Assembly: GCA_000402655.1 (NCBI GenBank)
Contig: AQSI01000001.1
Location: 124,001-188,000 of the forward strand
Source of the DNA: Fidelibacterota bacterium SCGC AAA298-D23
GTDB taxonomy: Bacteria; Fidelibacterota; Marinisomatia; Marinisomatales; Marinisomataceae
Direction: 5' to 3'
Length of the DNA stretch: 64,000 nt
Shown here: positions 41,597 to 51,671 of the stretch, piece after piece
How positions within the stretch are numbered: position 1 is the stretch's first letter
Layout of the letters: every line of letters starts with the position of its first letter
Notes under the pieces: generated by a model
What the model was told of the DNA's origin: nothing
What the model saw: only the letters and a program-made list of their open reading frames with translations
Databases searched by the model: none
Program-made: the position numbers and the translations under genes

Positions 41597-43926
41597 TGCT
41601 AGATAAAATTGCTAGTTGGGACATAATTGATTTTTCTTCTAGCTCAGATGCAGAAATAGCGACCACGCTTAAAGAGTTAAATATTCCGCTAAGCGTTGAA
41701 GAAGCAAAAAAAATTCAATTCTCATTTCTTGATAGGCCACCTACATTAACAGAACTAGTTTTATTCTCAATCCAAGGATCAGAACATAGTTCATATAAAA
41801 GTAGCAAAAATCATATAAAACATTTTTTGACTGATGGAAAACATGTAATACTCGGTGCAAAAGATGATGCTGGGGTTGTTTCCTTGTCTGTTGATAATAA
41901 TGGAGATAGGTATGGTCTTGTGGTAAGTCATGAGTCGCACAATCACCCTAGTCAAATTGTTCCATATGAAGGGGCTGCTACTGGCGTTGGAGGAAATGTA
42001 AGGGATGTTTGTTGTATGGGGGCAGAAGTGATGTCTTTGGGGGATAGTTTAAGATTTGGTGATATTAAAAGAAATAAGACAAAATGGATTAGCGACGGTG
42101 TTGTGTCAGGTATTGCAGGATATGGCAATCCACTTGGCATACCAAATATTTGCGGTGATTTATATTTTGATAAAGAATATAACGAAAATTGTTTAGTAAC
42201 TGTTTTAACAGCAGGAATAGTTAAAGAAAAAAGTGTAATAAGATCAAAGGCGCCAGAAAACTCTGCTGGTTATGATTTAATACTCGTTGGAAAACCAACA
42301 GATAATAGTGGATTTGGAGGAGCAAGTTTTGCATCACTGGAACTTGAAGAAGAAAAAGAACAACAAAACAAGGGGGCAGTTCAGGAACCCAATGCATTTC
42401 TTGAAAGACATATTCTTAAATCCACTTATGCCCTTTTTGATTTTTTAGAAAAAAACAATCTAATTAATAAAGTAGGTTTTAAGGATTTAGGCGCTGGTGG
42501 TGTTGCGTGTGCAAGCATTGAGTTAGCAGATGCGGCTGGGTTAGGTGCTGAGGTTTGGGTTGATAAGATTCACACAAGTATGCCTGAGCTTGATGGTCAT
42601 ATAATATTATGTTCAGAGACTCAAGAACGATTTATGTGGGCCTGTCCAAAAGATTTAACACAAACCATTTTAGATCATTACAACGTGGTATTTGATTTCC
42701 CAAATGTTTCAGTGGGTGCACAGGCAAGTATTGTCGGTAAAATTATAGATGAAAAGCATTATACTGTCTATTATAAAAATAAAAAAATTGTAGATGGGCC
42801 AATCGAAAAAATCAATGAGGGCTTTGTCTATGATCGTCCAATGTCTCAAATAGATGCACAACAATCAAATGAAGCTTTACCAAAAAATATAGATTACAAT
42901 AATTTGATATTAAAAATTTTATCACATGAAAACGTGGCCTCGCGTGCAGTTGTTTATGAGTCTTATGATAAAAATGTTCAAGGTAGAGTTATCAATGAGA
43001 GAGGTAAAACGAATGCTGGTGTAGTTGCTCCTTTTGATTCCAAAAGGTTCCCTGAAGAAATTAAGGATGATTGTTTTTCTGCAACCCTTGCTCACAACCC
43101 TTCAATTGGTAAAATTGACCCTTATGTTGTTGCACAATATGCTATTATAGAAGCTTGTGCAAAAACTGTTTCCGTTGGCGCCTCTCCGCTTGCTATTACT
43201 GACTGTTTATGTTTTGGGAATCCCGAAAAACCCGAACAAATGTGGCAGTTTTCTCAAAGTTGTATTGCGATTAGAGAAACCTGTAGTCTTTTACACTTCA
43301 ATGAAACAAACAACCTACCAATAGTAGCAGGAAACGTAAGTTTTTATAATCAAAGTGGAGATCAATCTATACCTGCAAGCCCAATGATAGGGTGTTTTGG
43401 CAGGGTTGTTAAAGATAGGGTGTTAATGAACGGTTTCAAATCAAGTGATGCTAATCTATATTTATTGGGGGAAACGCCTGCCTTCTCTGGTGGAAGTATA
43501 GCAACAAATGTTTTGAAAATAAATAATACAGAACTAAAAAAAATTGATGTGCAGAAATACGGCGAGACACTAAACTGTGTTTTAAAAGCTAATGCACTGT
43601 CATTGATCAATTCTTGTAATTATGCCGGGCTTGGTGGTCTAGCTACCACACTGTTTAAAATGAGCTTTACAAATGATATAGGCTGTATCATCGAAGAAGG
43701 TATAGATAAAGACTTGCTATTTAGCGAAAATTTTTCACTAGTTGTTGAGGTCTCTGATGAAAACTCTCCAACCTTTGAGGAAATGCTTAATAAAAACAAG
43801 TGCACTTTCAAGCAAATTGGCAAAACAAATAATTCCAATAAAATTGTTGTGAAAAATTTCATAGACTTGGATATAGTGAAATCAAAAAAAACATGGGAAA
43901 ATGCACTTAGAAAGAAGCTTCAATAA
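41596..43926 (+). CDS. purL: Phosphoribosylformylglycinamidine synthase subunit PurL (short form)
   Basis: ATP-dependent synthetase subunit that converts FGAR to FGAM with ammonia from PurQ. The 776 residues match the small PurL of Bacillus type (about 740), not the 1300-residue single chain, so separate PurQ and PurS parts are needed. Motifs: SEHSSYKSSK, catalytic-region ESHNHPSQIVPYEGAATGVGGNVRD, DLGAGGVACASIELA and the second-half AHNPSIGKIDPYVVAQYAIIEA. It shares one base with purA upstream and one with purM downstream. The matching PurQ-PurS protein is two genes on. Confidence 0.96.
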
Positions 43927-44969
43927 TGAATAAAAAAATAACTTATAAGGATGCTGGGGTTGACATTAAAAAAGCTGATGAAGCCATTGAAATGTCAAAA
44001 AAAGAAATTAGTAGTACATTTAGCAAAGATGTTTTGTCTTCAATTGGTGGCTTTGGATCGATGTATTCGCTTAAAAATATTTTTAACAACTTTCAAGATC
44101 CAGTTCTAGTTCAAAGTATTGATGGTGTTGGAACAAAAATGTCTGTTGCCATGGCAGCAAACAACTTCCGGTTCATTGGACATGACCTGGTAAATGCATG
44201 CTGTAATGATGTAGCTGCAACCGGGGCTATGCCTTTAACCTTTTTAGATTATGTAGCTGGTAGCGATCTTAATAAAAACATTATTTCGGAAGTAATTAAA
44301 AGCGTTGCACATGAATGCAAAGCACATGGTGTTTCATTGGTTGGTGGTGAAACTGCTGAAATGCCTGGAACATACCATAAAAATGAGTATGATTTGGTTG
44401 GAGTGGCTACTGGGATTGTTGAAAAAAGAAATATTGTCGATGGAACAAAAGTAAAACCGGGAGATGTTGCAATCGGTGTTTTTTCTAATGGTCTTCATAC
44501 TAATGGTTATTCTTTAGCCAGAAAGCTTATTTTTGAAACTATGGAGCTTACAACTTCTGATATTTTACCAGGACATAACATATCAATTGAAGACTGTTTA
44601 TTAGCTCCACACACAAATTATAGCTCTTTAATCACACGAATTACTAATGCCGGAATTAATATTAAGAGTATTGCCCACATTACTGGGGGTGGTTTAGTGG
44701 ATAATATACCGCGCGTTATTCCAGGAGAATTTTCTGTAGAAATAGACACCACGTCTTGGAAAAAAATACCGATATTTAATTTTTTACAAAACAATTTGGA
44801 TATTAATACAACAGATTTGTACCAAACTTTTAATATGGGCATTGGTCTTGTGCTTATCGTAGATGAGTCAAAAAAAGAAAAGTTGATTTCTTTTATAGGC
44901 AGAGACAATTGTAACAGTATTGGTGTTGTTGTAAATGATAAAGATAATATGGTACACCTTTATGGATAA
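43926..44969 (+). CDS. purM: Phosphoribosylformylglycinamidine cyclo-ligase (AIR synthetase)
   Basis: Closes the imidazole ring to give AIR from FGAM with ATP. It is 347 residues, the usual length. It starts ITYKDAGVDIKKADEAI, and the family motifs QSIDGVGTKM, GHDLVNACCNDVAATGAMPLTFLDYVA, GGETAEMPGTY and HITGGGLVDNIPRVIP are all present. It is related in fold to PurL, its operon neighbour. The start overlaps the purL stop (TAATG), and the end overlaps the purQ start by 8 bases. Confidence 0.97.
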   Translation: MNKKITYKDAGVDIKKADEAIEMSKKEISSTFSKDVLSSIGGFGSMYSLKNIFNNFQDPVLVQSIDGVGTKMSVAMAANNFRFIGHDLVNACCNDVAATGAMPLTFLDYVAGSDLNKNIISEVIKSVAHECKAHGVSLVGGETAEMPGTYHKNEYDLVGVATGIVEKRNIVDGTKVKPGDVAIGVFSNGLHTNGYSLARKLIFETMELTTSDILPGHNISIEDCLLAPHTNYSSLITRITNAGINIKSIAHITGGGLVDNIPRVIPGEFSVEIDTTSWKKIPIFNFLQNNLDINTTDLYQTFNMGIGLVLIVDESKKEKLISFIGRDNCNSIGVVVNDKDNMVHLYG

Positions 44970-46212
44970 AAAGAAAATAGCCTATCTTCAATTCCCAGGA
45001 TCTAACACTGAAAACGAAACAAAAAATATTTTACAAAAGCATGGAATGATACCATTTGGTCACTTTTGGAACGATGCGCCCGAACTTCTAAATAATTACG
45101 ACGGTTTTATTATTTTAGGCGGATTTTCCTTTGAAGATAGGTCCAGATCAGGAATTATTGCATCGCTTGAGCCAGTTGTTAATGAGCTTAAAAAACAAGC
45201 TCTGTTTGGTAAGCCTATTTTAGGAATTTGCAATGGAGCGCAAATTTTAGTAGAGTCAGGCCTTGTTCCAGGCAACCAAGATTTTCAAACTTTGGTTTCG
45301 TTGACGGACAACAAAAGAATGATTGGTAACCGTATTGTTGGAACGGGTTATTACAACAAGTGGTGCTATATAAAGCCATGCGAAAATACAAAATCAGCTT
45401 TTGCCAAAAGTGGTGGAAACCCAATGCGTGTTCCTATTGCACACGCAGAAGGTCGTTTTTTATTTAATGGCGATCTTGAGGATGAAATATTAAAAAACGA
45501 CCTAATAACTTATAAGTATTGTGATTCAAGCGGGAATCTTTCTAATGACTTTCCAATCAATCCAAACGGCTCGCTTCATAGCACCGCCGCCTTAAGCAAC
45601 CGCAATGGCAACATAATGGCAATAATGCCCCACCCTGAACGCACACTTGGAAATGAAGCAGACGATCTATTTAAAAGCATGAGAAACTATATGGAGTCTG
45701 ATGATCCTTTTAGCTTTAAGTCTTTAAATTTTTCATCGAAAAAAATAAATATAAAAAAGTTCAAAAAACCCGCTAAGCAAAATGAAATTCTTGTATCAAC
45801 AATCATTGCAGATAATGAGGCGGCATCGGTTGAGAAATGTATTAACAGCTTGGGTGTCAAAGCAAAAGTAAAAAAATATCTTCATTTTGAAATTGATGCA
45901 ACTGATCGTCTTGATATAAACACAATTGTATCAACTGACGTACTCTTTAATCCAAGTAAAGAATACATCGCCAATATTAAAGAGGAATCTGATATTTACA
46001 GGTTCTTAGTTCGAAGCAAAGATGATATTGTTGGTCAAAGTCTCGCTCAAATCCTACAAGATCGTTTTAACCTATCAGGATTAAAATCAATTAAAAAGGG
46101 TGTTGTATGGGAAGTTAAAATTAATTCATCTAGAGCAAAAAAAGACGTGGATATAATATTAAATAGTCATATTTTTTCTAATCCAATTTCACAGGAATGT
46201 CATGAATATTGA
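44962..46212 (+). CDS. purQ: PurQ glutaminase fused to two tandem PurS-like repeats
   Basis: Supplies ammonia to PurL. Residues 1-265 are a PurQ class I amidotransferase with Cys90 in ILGICNGAQI and His224/Glu226 in MPHPERT. The remaining 150 residues are not part of PurQ. They form two PurS-like units, about 274-338 (ending VLFNPSKEYI) and 345-412 (IYRFLVRSKDDIVGQSL..., IKKGVVWEV, ending IFSNPISQE), each with the PurS beta-alpha-beta layout and the closing NP turn. PurS normally bridges PurQ and PurL as a separate dimer, and no purS gene is seen here. ATG at 44962 is taken as the start: it overlaps purM by 8 bases and directly precedes the PurQ core, whereas an in-frame ATG at 44935 adds residues with no family match. 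The 3' end overlaps purC by 11 bases. Confidence 0.9.
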   Translation: MDKKKIAYLQFPGSNTENETKNILQKHGMIPFGHFWNDAPELLNNYDGFIILGGFSFEDRSRSGIIASLEPVVNELKKQALFGKPILGICNGAQILVESGLVPGNQDFQTLVSLTDNKRMIGNRIVGTGYYNKWCYIKPCENTKSAFAKSGGNPMRVPIAHAEGRFLFNGDLEDEILKNDLITYKYCDSSGNLSNDFPINPNGSLHSTAALSNRNGNIMAIMPHPERTLGNEADDLFKSMRNYMESDDPFSFKSLNFSSKKINIKKFKKPAKQNEILVSTIIADNEAASVEKCINSLGVKAKVKKYLHFEIDATDRLDINTIVSTDVLFNPSKEYIANIKEESDIYRFLVRSKDDIVGQSLAQILQDRFNLSGLKSIKKGVVWEVKINSSRAKKDVDIILNSHIFSNPISQECHEY

Positions 46213-47176
46213 CAAAAAATATTATCAGGAAATAAATGAAAACCTGACTAATACTATTCAGGACACCAATATTAGCGCCCCCAACAAAAAAGTTGGCAAA
46301 GTAAGGGATGCTTATTTTCTAAATGACAAAGTAGTAATGATTTCTACTGATAGGCAAAGCGCCTTTGACCGCGTTTTGGCTGCAATTCCATATAAGGGTG
46401 CTGTTTTAAATTCCGTTAGTGCATGGTGGTTTAAAAAAACTGAGCATTTGTTCCCAAACCATCTTATTTCTACCCCTGATCCAAATGTATCAATTGTAGA
46501 AAAGTGCACTGTCTTTCCGGTTGAGTTCGTTGTGAGGGGTTACATTACAGGAACTACTGACACCTCTTTATGGACAGTTTATAATAATGGAGATCGAGAA
46601 TATTGTGGTAACTCCCTTCCTGAAGGGTTAAAGAAAAATGATAAGCTTGACAAACCTATGTTGACACCAACAACTAAGGACAAAGTTCATGACAGACCTG
46701 TTTCTAGGGAAGAAATTATTGATCTTGGGTTAATGTCTGCGGAAGATTACGACTTAGCTGCTAAAATGAGTCTTGACCTTTTTGCCTTTGGGCAAGAAAC
46801 TGCAAAGAAAAACGGTTTAATTCTAGTTGATACGAAATACGAAATAGGTACGGATTCAAAAGGAAAGATTAAATTTGTTGACGAAATACACACACCTGAT
46901 AGCAGTAGATTTTGGATTAGCAGCTCATACAAGGATAGAATTAATTCAGGTCAAGAACCAGAAAATATAGATAAAGAGTTTTTAAGATTATGGTTTGCAA
47001 AAAACTGTGATCCCTATAATGACGAAGTTTTACCTGATGCCCCAGACGATCTAGTTGCTGAACTTTCCGCTAGATACATTTTATTATACGAATTAATTAC
47101 TGGTGAAAAATTTATTTTTCCAAATCTTAACGACATAAACAAACGCATTACTGAAAACATAAAGGAACTATTATGA
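46202..47176 (+). CDS. purC: SAICAR synthetase
   Basis: Joins aspartate to CAIR with ATP. The 324 residues are of the longer, yeast-like class, with the ATP-binding start GKVRDAYFLNDKVVMISTDRQSAFD, PVEFVVRGYITGTTDTSLW, the substrate loop LTPTTKDKVHDRPVS, LILVDTKYEIG and VDEIHTPDSSRFW. It begins 11 bases inside the PurQS gene and ends 4 bases into purE (ATGA). It acts directly after PurE. Confidence 0.96.
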   Translation: MNIDKKYYQEINENLTNTIQDTNISAPNKKVGKVRDAYFLNDKVVMISTDRQSAFDRVLAAIPYKGAVLNSVSAWWFKKTEHLFPNHLISTPDPNVSIVEKCTVFPVEFVVRGYITGTTDTSLWTVYNNGDREYCGNSLPEGLKKNDKLDKPMLTPTTKDKVHDRPVSREEIIDLGLMSAEDYDLAAKMSLDLFAFGQETAKKNGLILVDTKYEIGTDSKGKIKFVDEIHTPDSSRFWISSSYKDRINSGQEPENIDKEFLRLWFAKNCDPYNDEVLPDAPDDLVAELSARYILLYELITGEKFIFPNLNDINKRITENIKELL

Positions 47177-47568
47177 AAGCTGTATTAATTATGGGATCAA
47201 CTTCTGATCAGCCACACGCAGACAAAATTACCGGCACACTCGATACTCTTGGAATTGAGCATGAGGTTCATGCTGCTTCTGCGCATAAAAACCCTGAAAA
47301 GGTATTAGAAATTATAAGGTCTTTCAGTGAGAACGATGCTGTTGTCTTTGTTACAATAGCTGGAAGATCAAATGCTCTTTCTGGTTTTGTAGGTGCAAAC
47401 TGTAACAAACCAACTATCGCTTGTCCACCTTTTAAAGACAAGGTTGACATGAGCATTAATATCCACTCAACGCTTCAAATGCCAAGCAAAACTCCCGTAC
47501 TAACTGTTTTAGACCCTGGCAATTGTGCTATTGCGGTACACAGAATATTAAACATCGGCTCAATGTGA
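47173..47568 (+). CDS. purE: AIR carboxylase, class II PurE
   Basis: Carboxylates AIR to CAIR. The sequence belongs to the class II group (metazoan and Treponema type), which uses CO2 directly, rather than the class I N5-CAIR mutases that depend on PurK. Diagnostic features are SAHK (36-39) where class I has SAHRTP, VTIAGRSNALSG (61-71) where class I has the AGGAAHLPGM loop, and CPPF. It is 131 residues. The absence of purK from this otherwise complete operon agrees with class II chemistry. Overlaps are 4 bases with purC and 4 with purB (GTGA). Confidence 0.9.
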   Translation: MKAVLIMGSTSDQPHADKITGTLDTLGIEHEVHAASAHKNPEKVLEIIRSFSENDAVVFVTIAGRSNALSGFVGANCNKPTIACPPFKDKVDMSINIHSTLQMPSKTPVLTVLDPGNCAIAVHRILNIGSM

Positions 47569-48914
47569 ATAACATTTCTCCAATCGATGGGAGATATAAA
47601 GAAAACGTCTCTGAGTTAGAAGGATATTTTTCAGAACAGGCATTAATGCGTTACCGCATACTGGTCGAAGTAGAATACCTGTTATCTCTGGTTGAGTTTA
47701 AATCTTTTCAAAAAAAACGATCTTTAAGTAAAAAAACCTTATCATCACTAAGGAACCTGTACATTGAGTTTTCAGATAAAGACTTCAAACAAATAAAAAA
47801 AATTGAGTCAAAAACCAACCACGATGTAAATGCTGTTGTAGTTTTTATATCAGAAAAATTAGAAAAAATATCACGCAAGGACTTGATACCGCTTGTTCAC
47901 TTTGGTCTAACCTCAGAAGACATTAATAATACAGCGTATTCTTTAATGACAAAAGGAGCAACAAAAAACATAATGGTTCCAGCAATAAAAAATGTTTTAA
48001 AAGAGCTAAAAAAGTTAGCAAGAAGAACAAAATCACTACCCATGTTGTCTTTAACCCATGGTCAACCCGCAACTACCACAACACTGGGAAAAGAGCTCGC
48101 TGTTTTTATATCAAGAATTGAAAGAGAGTTAATATTGATTAATGAAATCAACTTGTTGGCAAAATTTTCTGGAGCAACAGGTTCCTATGCGGCTCATAAG
48201 GCTGCTTTCCCTAAGGCTAACTGGTCGGTTTTTGCAAAAAAATTCATTAAACGGCTTGGTTTGGGACAATCGCCGATTACATCACAGATTGAGCCTGGAG
48301 ACTCTATTGCAGGGCTTTTACATTCTTATGTAAGAATTAATAATATTTTTTCTGACTTTTCGCTAGATATGTGGCTGTATATAAGCAGAAATATTTTTGT
48401 TCAAAAAAATGTATCTGGAGAGGTTGGTTCAAGTACCATGCCTCACAAAATCAATCCAATATTTTTTGAAAATGCTGAAGGAAACCTCGATGTTGCTAAT
48501 AACAACTTTTCTTTTTTGGCATCAAGAATTACAAAGTCGCGGCTTCAAAGGGACTTAAGCGGTAGTACAGTTTTTAGAAACCTGGGTGTCGGGTTTGCAC
48601 ATTCTCTTCTCTCTTATAAAAATCTTATTAAAGGTGTTTTGAGGGTGTCTCCAAATAAAAAACAATTAAAAAAAGAGTTAGATGAAAATTGGAGCGTTCT
48701 CGCTGAAGCAATACAAACAATTTTGAGGAAATCTGGCGATGTTCATGCTTATGATAAAATCAAAAAACTAACCAGAGGAAAACCAATAACAAAAAAACTA
48801 TATTTACAAATCGTAAACGATCTTAAGACATCAAAAGAAGATAAAGACATGCTTCTTCAACTGACCCCACACACCTACTTGGGGGAAATAGATAAAATTT
48901 TGGAGAACCTATAA
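47565..48914 (+). CDS. purB: Adenylosuccinate lyase
   Basis: Fumarase-superfamily enzyme used twice: SAICAR to AICAR and adenylosuccinate to AMP. It has 449 residues from GTG, which overlaps the purE stop as GTGA and directly opens NNISPIDGRYKENVSEL, the usual E. coli-type beginning. An in-frame ATG 42 bases upstream would put a meaningless lead inside purE. The signature loop is SSTMPHKINPIFFENAEGN, with HFGLTSEDINNTAYS and THGQPATTTTLGKEL for the other active-site regions. It is 1 base from purF. Confidence 0.96.
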   Translation: MNNISPIDGRYKENVSELEGYFSEQALMRYRILVEVEYLLSLVEFKSFQKKRSLSKKTLSSLRNLYIEFSDKDFKQIKKIESKTNHDVNAVVVFISEKLEKISRKDLIPLVHFGLTSEDINNTAYSLMTKGATKNIMVPAIKNVLKELKKLARRTKSLPMLSLTHGQPATTTTLGKELAVFISRIERELILINEINLLAKFSGATGSYAAHKAAFPKANWSVFAKKFIKRLGLGQSPITSQIEPGDSIAGLLHSYVRINNIFSDFSLDMWLYISRNIFVQKNVSGEVGSSTMPHKINPIFFENAEGNLDVANNNFSFLASRITKSRLQRDLSGSTVFRNLGVGFAHSLLSYKNLIKGVLRVSPNKKQLKKELDENWSVLAEAIQTILRKSGDVHAYDKIKKLTRGKPITKKLYLQIVNDLKTSKEDKDMLLQLTPHTYLGEIDKILENL

Positions 48915-48915
48915 G

Positions 48916-50367
48916 GTGTGCGGAATAATAGGTCTTTACCATCCGACAGAAAACGTTTCTGGCGAGATTTATGATGCTCTAATACAGGTACAGCATAGAG
49001 GACAAGATGCCGCGGGTATTGCAACCTGGGACAACAAAAAACTTTTTCTACACAAAGAGCTTGGTGTTGTAACTGAAGTTTTTAAAACGAATGAATCTTT
49101 AAACCTAGATGGCAATATTGGCATTGGTCATGTAAGGTATCCTACCGCTGGCTGCTCAGATGTTTCAGAGGCACAGCCGTTTCATTCATCTACCCCTGTA
49201 GACATTTGTCTTGCTCATAATGGAACGCTTACCAACAGCGATGAGATGAAGAAATTCCTTTTGGACGCTCAATTTTGTCAGTTTAATACTCAGTCTGATT
49301 CTGAGGTTTTGTTAGGTCTTTTTGCATATGAACTATCTAAAATAAAGTTTGATATAATAAATAATAAACACATTTTCAAAGCGCTCAAAGAGGTGTACAA
49401 AAAATGTGAGGGCGGTTTTGCTGTAACTATGATCGTTGAGGGTGTTGGTTTAGTAGCTTTTAGAGATGCAAACGGAATTAGGCCTCTTGTGGTTGGGAAA
49501 AAAGATGATGGATCTTTTATGGTTGCATCAGAAAGCTCTGCTCTTAGTGCTCTTGGTTACGAGTTTGAGTATGATGTTGATCCTGGTGGTGCTGTCATTA
49601 TTTCAGAAAAAGGGGTTGTTGAAAAAAGTGTTTGTTCTGACTCCGTATCACACTCTCCTTGCCTTTTTGAGTTTGTATATTTTTCTCGCCCTGATTCTGT
49701 GATTGACTCTATATCGGTTCATAAATCGAGATTAAGGATGGGTGACTTTCTTGGAGCAAAAATTCTTAAAGAGTACTCGCATCTTAACATAGACGCTGTG
49801 ATTCCAGTTCCAGATACAAGCAGAACATCGGCGATGCAGGTAGCACACAAGCTTGGTGTAAAATATAGAGAAGGGTTTATTAAAAATAGATATATAGGCA
49901 GAACATTTATTATGCCCGGACAAAGTATAAGGAAAAGATCTGTTGCTCATAAACTTAGTCCGATTGAAATTGAGTTCAAAAACAAAAATATTTTGTTAGT
50001 TGATGATTCGATAGTTCGTGGAAACACGTCCAAGAAAATTATTGAGATGGTTAGAAAACATGGTGCAAATAAGGTTTATTTTGCTTCGGCTGCCCCCCCT
50101 GTAAGACACCAAAATGTTTATGGAATAGATATGCCTGCAACGAAAGAGCTTGTTGCGCATGGTAAAACTATTGAACAAGTTAAGCTGTTCATTGGAGCTG
50201 ATGAACTTATTTATCAAGATATTGATGACTTACGAATGGCTGCACATTTAGGAAATCCAAAAATAGTACGATTTGAGGATTCTGTTTTCACGGGTGAATA
50301 TTGTGCTGGAAAAATTTCTGAAGAATACTTGTCCCAGCTAGAAAACAACAGACCATCTCAAAAATGA
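48916..50367 (+). CDS. purF: Amidophosphoribosyltransferase
   Basis: First committed step: PRPP plus glutamine gives phosphoribosylamine. The 483 residues start GTG-TGC, so Cys2 becomes the N-terminal nucleophile after Met removal with no propeptide. The glutaminase domain has GIGHVRYPTAG and LAHNGTLTN; the PRPP loop is ILLVDDSIVRGNTSKKI. The cysteines that hold a 4Fe-4S cluster in Bacillus PurF are mostly absent, so this is the cluster-free (E. coli-like) type. It begins 1 base after purB and overlaps purD by 4 bases (ATGA). The family is feedback-inhibited by purine nucleotides. Confidence 0.96.
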   Translation: MCGIIGLYHPTENVSGEIYDALIQVQHRGQDAAGIATWDNKKLFLHKELGVVTEVFKTNESLNLDGNIGIGHVRYPTAGCSDVSEAQPFHSSTPVDICLAHNGTLTNSDEMKKFLLDAQFCQFNTQSDSEVLLGLFAYELSKIKFDIINNKHIFKALKEVYKKCEGGFAVTMIVEGVGLVAFRDANGIRPLVVGKKDDGSFMVASESSALSALGYEFEYDVDPGGAVIISEKGVVEKSVCSDSVSHSPCLFEFVYFSRPDSVIDSISVHKSRLRMGDFLGAKILKEYSHLNIDAVIPVPDTSRTSAMQVAHKLGVKYREGFIKNRYIGRTFIMPGQSIRKRSVAHKLSPIEIEFKNKNILLVDDSIVRGNTSKKIIEMVRKHGANKVYFASAAPPVRHQNVYGIDMPATKELVAHGKTIEQVKLFIGADELIYQDIDDLRMAAHLGNPKIVRFEDSVFTGEYCAGKISEEYLSQLENNRPSQK

Positions 50368-51671
50368 AAAAAGTTTTAGTTCTGGGATCCGGTGCAAGAG
50401 AAGTTGCAATAACTAGAAGTGTTTCACAAAGCTCAATTAAAAATACTATTTTTTGTATTTCAAAAGACATTAATCCTCAAATTAGTAATCTTTGTGAAGA
50501 CTACCACGTGTGTGATGTTAATGATGTTGCCAGCGTTGTTTCTTATTGCAAAAAAAAAGAAATTGATTTAGTAATAGTTGGACCGGAAAACCCCCTAGCT
50601 GGTGGAGCGGTAAACGCTCTTGAGCAGGCTGGTATTAGCTGCGTTGGGCCCAAAAAAGAAGTTGCAATGATAGAAACAAGCAAGTCTTTTGCGAGAATGA
50701 TAATCGATCTTTGTTGTCCAGAAAAAAACCCACAAAGGAAAGAGTTCGTTTCAATTGAGGGTGTGAAAAGCTTCATGGAAGCTCTTGAAGGAAAATATGT
50801 TATTAAGTTTGACGGCCTTATGGGCGGAAAGGGTGTGCGTGTTTCAGGTGAACACCTCAAAAATATTAGCGAAGGTCTTAATTATGCCAATGAAATAATA
50901 GAAGACGGTGGAAAGTTTTTAATTGAAGAAAAGCTTGTTGGTGAAGAGTTTTCTTTAATGAGCTTTGTTGATGGCAAGACATGTAAACACATGCCCGCCA
51001 TACAAGACCACAAGAGGGCGTTTGAGGGAGATAAAGGACCAAACACCGGCGGGATGGGCACCTACTCTTTTGAAAACCACTCTCTTCCATTTCTAACCGA
51101 AGAAAATATTTTAGAAGCCCAAAAAACTAATGAGCTTGTTGCTAAACAACTTTTAAAGCACACGGGCTTACCCTATGTTGGTGTGTTGTACGGGGGCTTT
51201 ATGTTAACTAAAGACGGTATCAAGGTAATTGAATATAATGCTAGGTTTGGTGACCCGGAAGCCATGAATGTGTTGTCCATACTAAAATCAGACTTCCTGT
51301 CTATTTGTATTTCTTTAGTTGAAGGAAAACTTGAAGAAGAAGAGGTTTTGTTTGATGAGCTGGCTACCGTTTGTAAATATGTGGTACCTTTAGGGTACCC
51401 TGACAATCCTACGAAGGGGTTTGAAGTTTTTTGTGACCAAAATGATTCTTCTTTGTTCCTCGCCTCTGTAATGTTTAAAAATAAAAAACTTATAGCATGT
51501 GGTTCTAGAACAGCCGCTGTTGTCGGAAAAAACAGAGATATACAGAAAGCTGAAGCTTTTGCGGAACAGGGTGTATCGAACATTTCAGGAAAACTTTTTC
51601 ACAGAAAAGATATTGGAACAAAAGATTTAATTGGCCTTAGGGTTAAAAGAATGAAGGAGTTGTTGAGTTGA
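50364..51671 (+). CDS. purD: Phosphoribosylamine-glycine ligase (GAR synthetase)
   Basis: ATP-grasp enzyme joining glycine to phosphoribosylamine. The 435 residues have the N-terminal VLVLGSGAREVAITRSV, VGPENPLAGGAVNALEQAG, the ATP-grasp stretch VIKFDGLMGGKGVRV, QDHKRAFEGDKGPNTGGMGTYS and the Mg-binding VIEYNARFGDPEAMNVL. The usual HA in GREHAL is EV here (GAREVAI), a mild divergence. The 3' end overlaps purN by 4 bases (TTGA). Confidence 0.96.
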   Translation: MKKVLVLGSGAREVAITRSVSQSSIKNTIFCISKDINPQISNLCEDYHVCDVNDVASVVSYCKKKEIDLVIVGPENPLAGGAVNALEQAGISCVGPKKEVAMIETSKSFARMIIDLCCPEKNPQRKEFVSIEGVKSFMEALEGKYVIKFDGLMGGKGVRVSGEHLKNISEGLNYANEIIEDGGKFLIEEKLVGEEFSLMSFVDGKTCKHMPAIQDHKRAFEGDKGPNTGGMGTYSFENHSLPFLTEENILEAQKTNELVAKQLLKHTGLPYVGVLYGGFMLTKDGIKVIEYNARFGDPEAMNVLSILKSDFLSICISLVEGKLEEEEVLFDELATVCKYVVPLGYPDNPTKGFEVFCDQNDSSLFLASVMFKNKKLIACGSRTAAVVGKNRDIQKAEAFAEQGVSNISGKLFHRKDIGTKDLIGLRVKRMKELLS

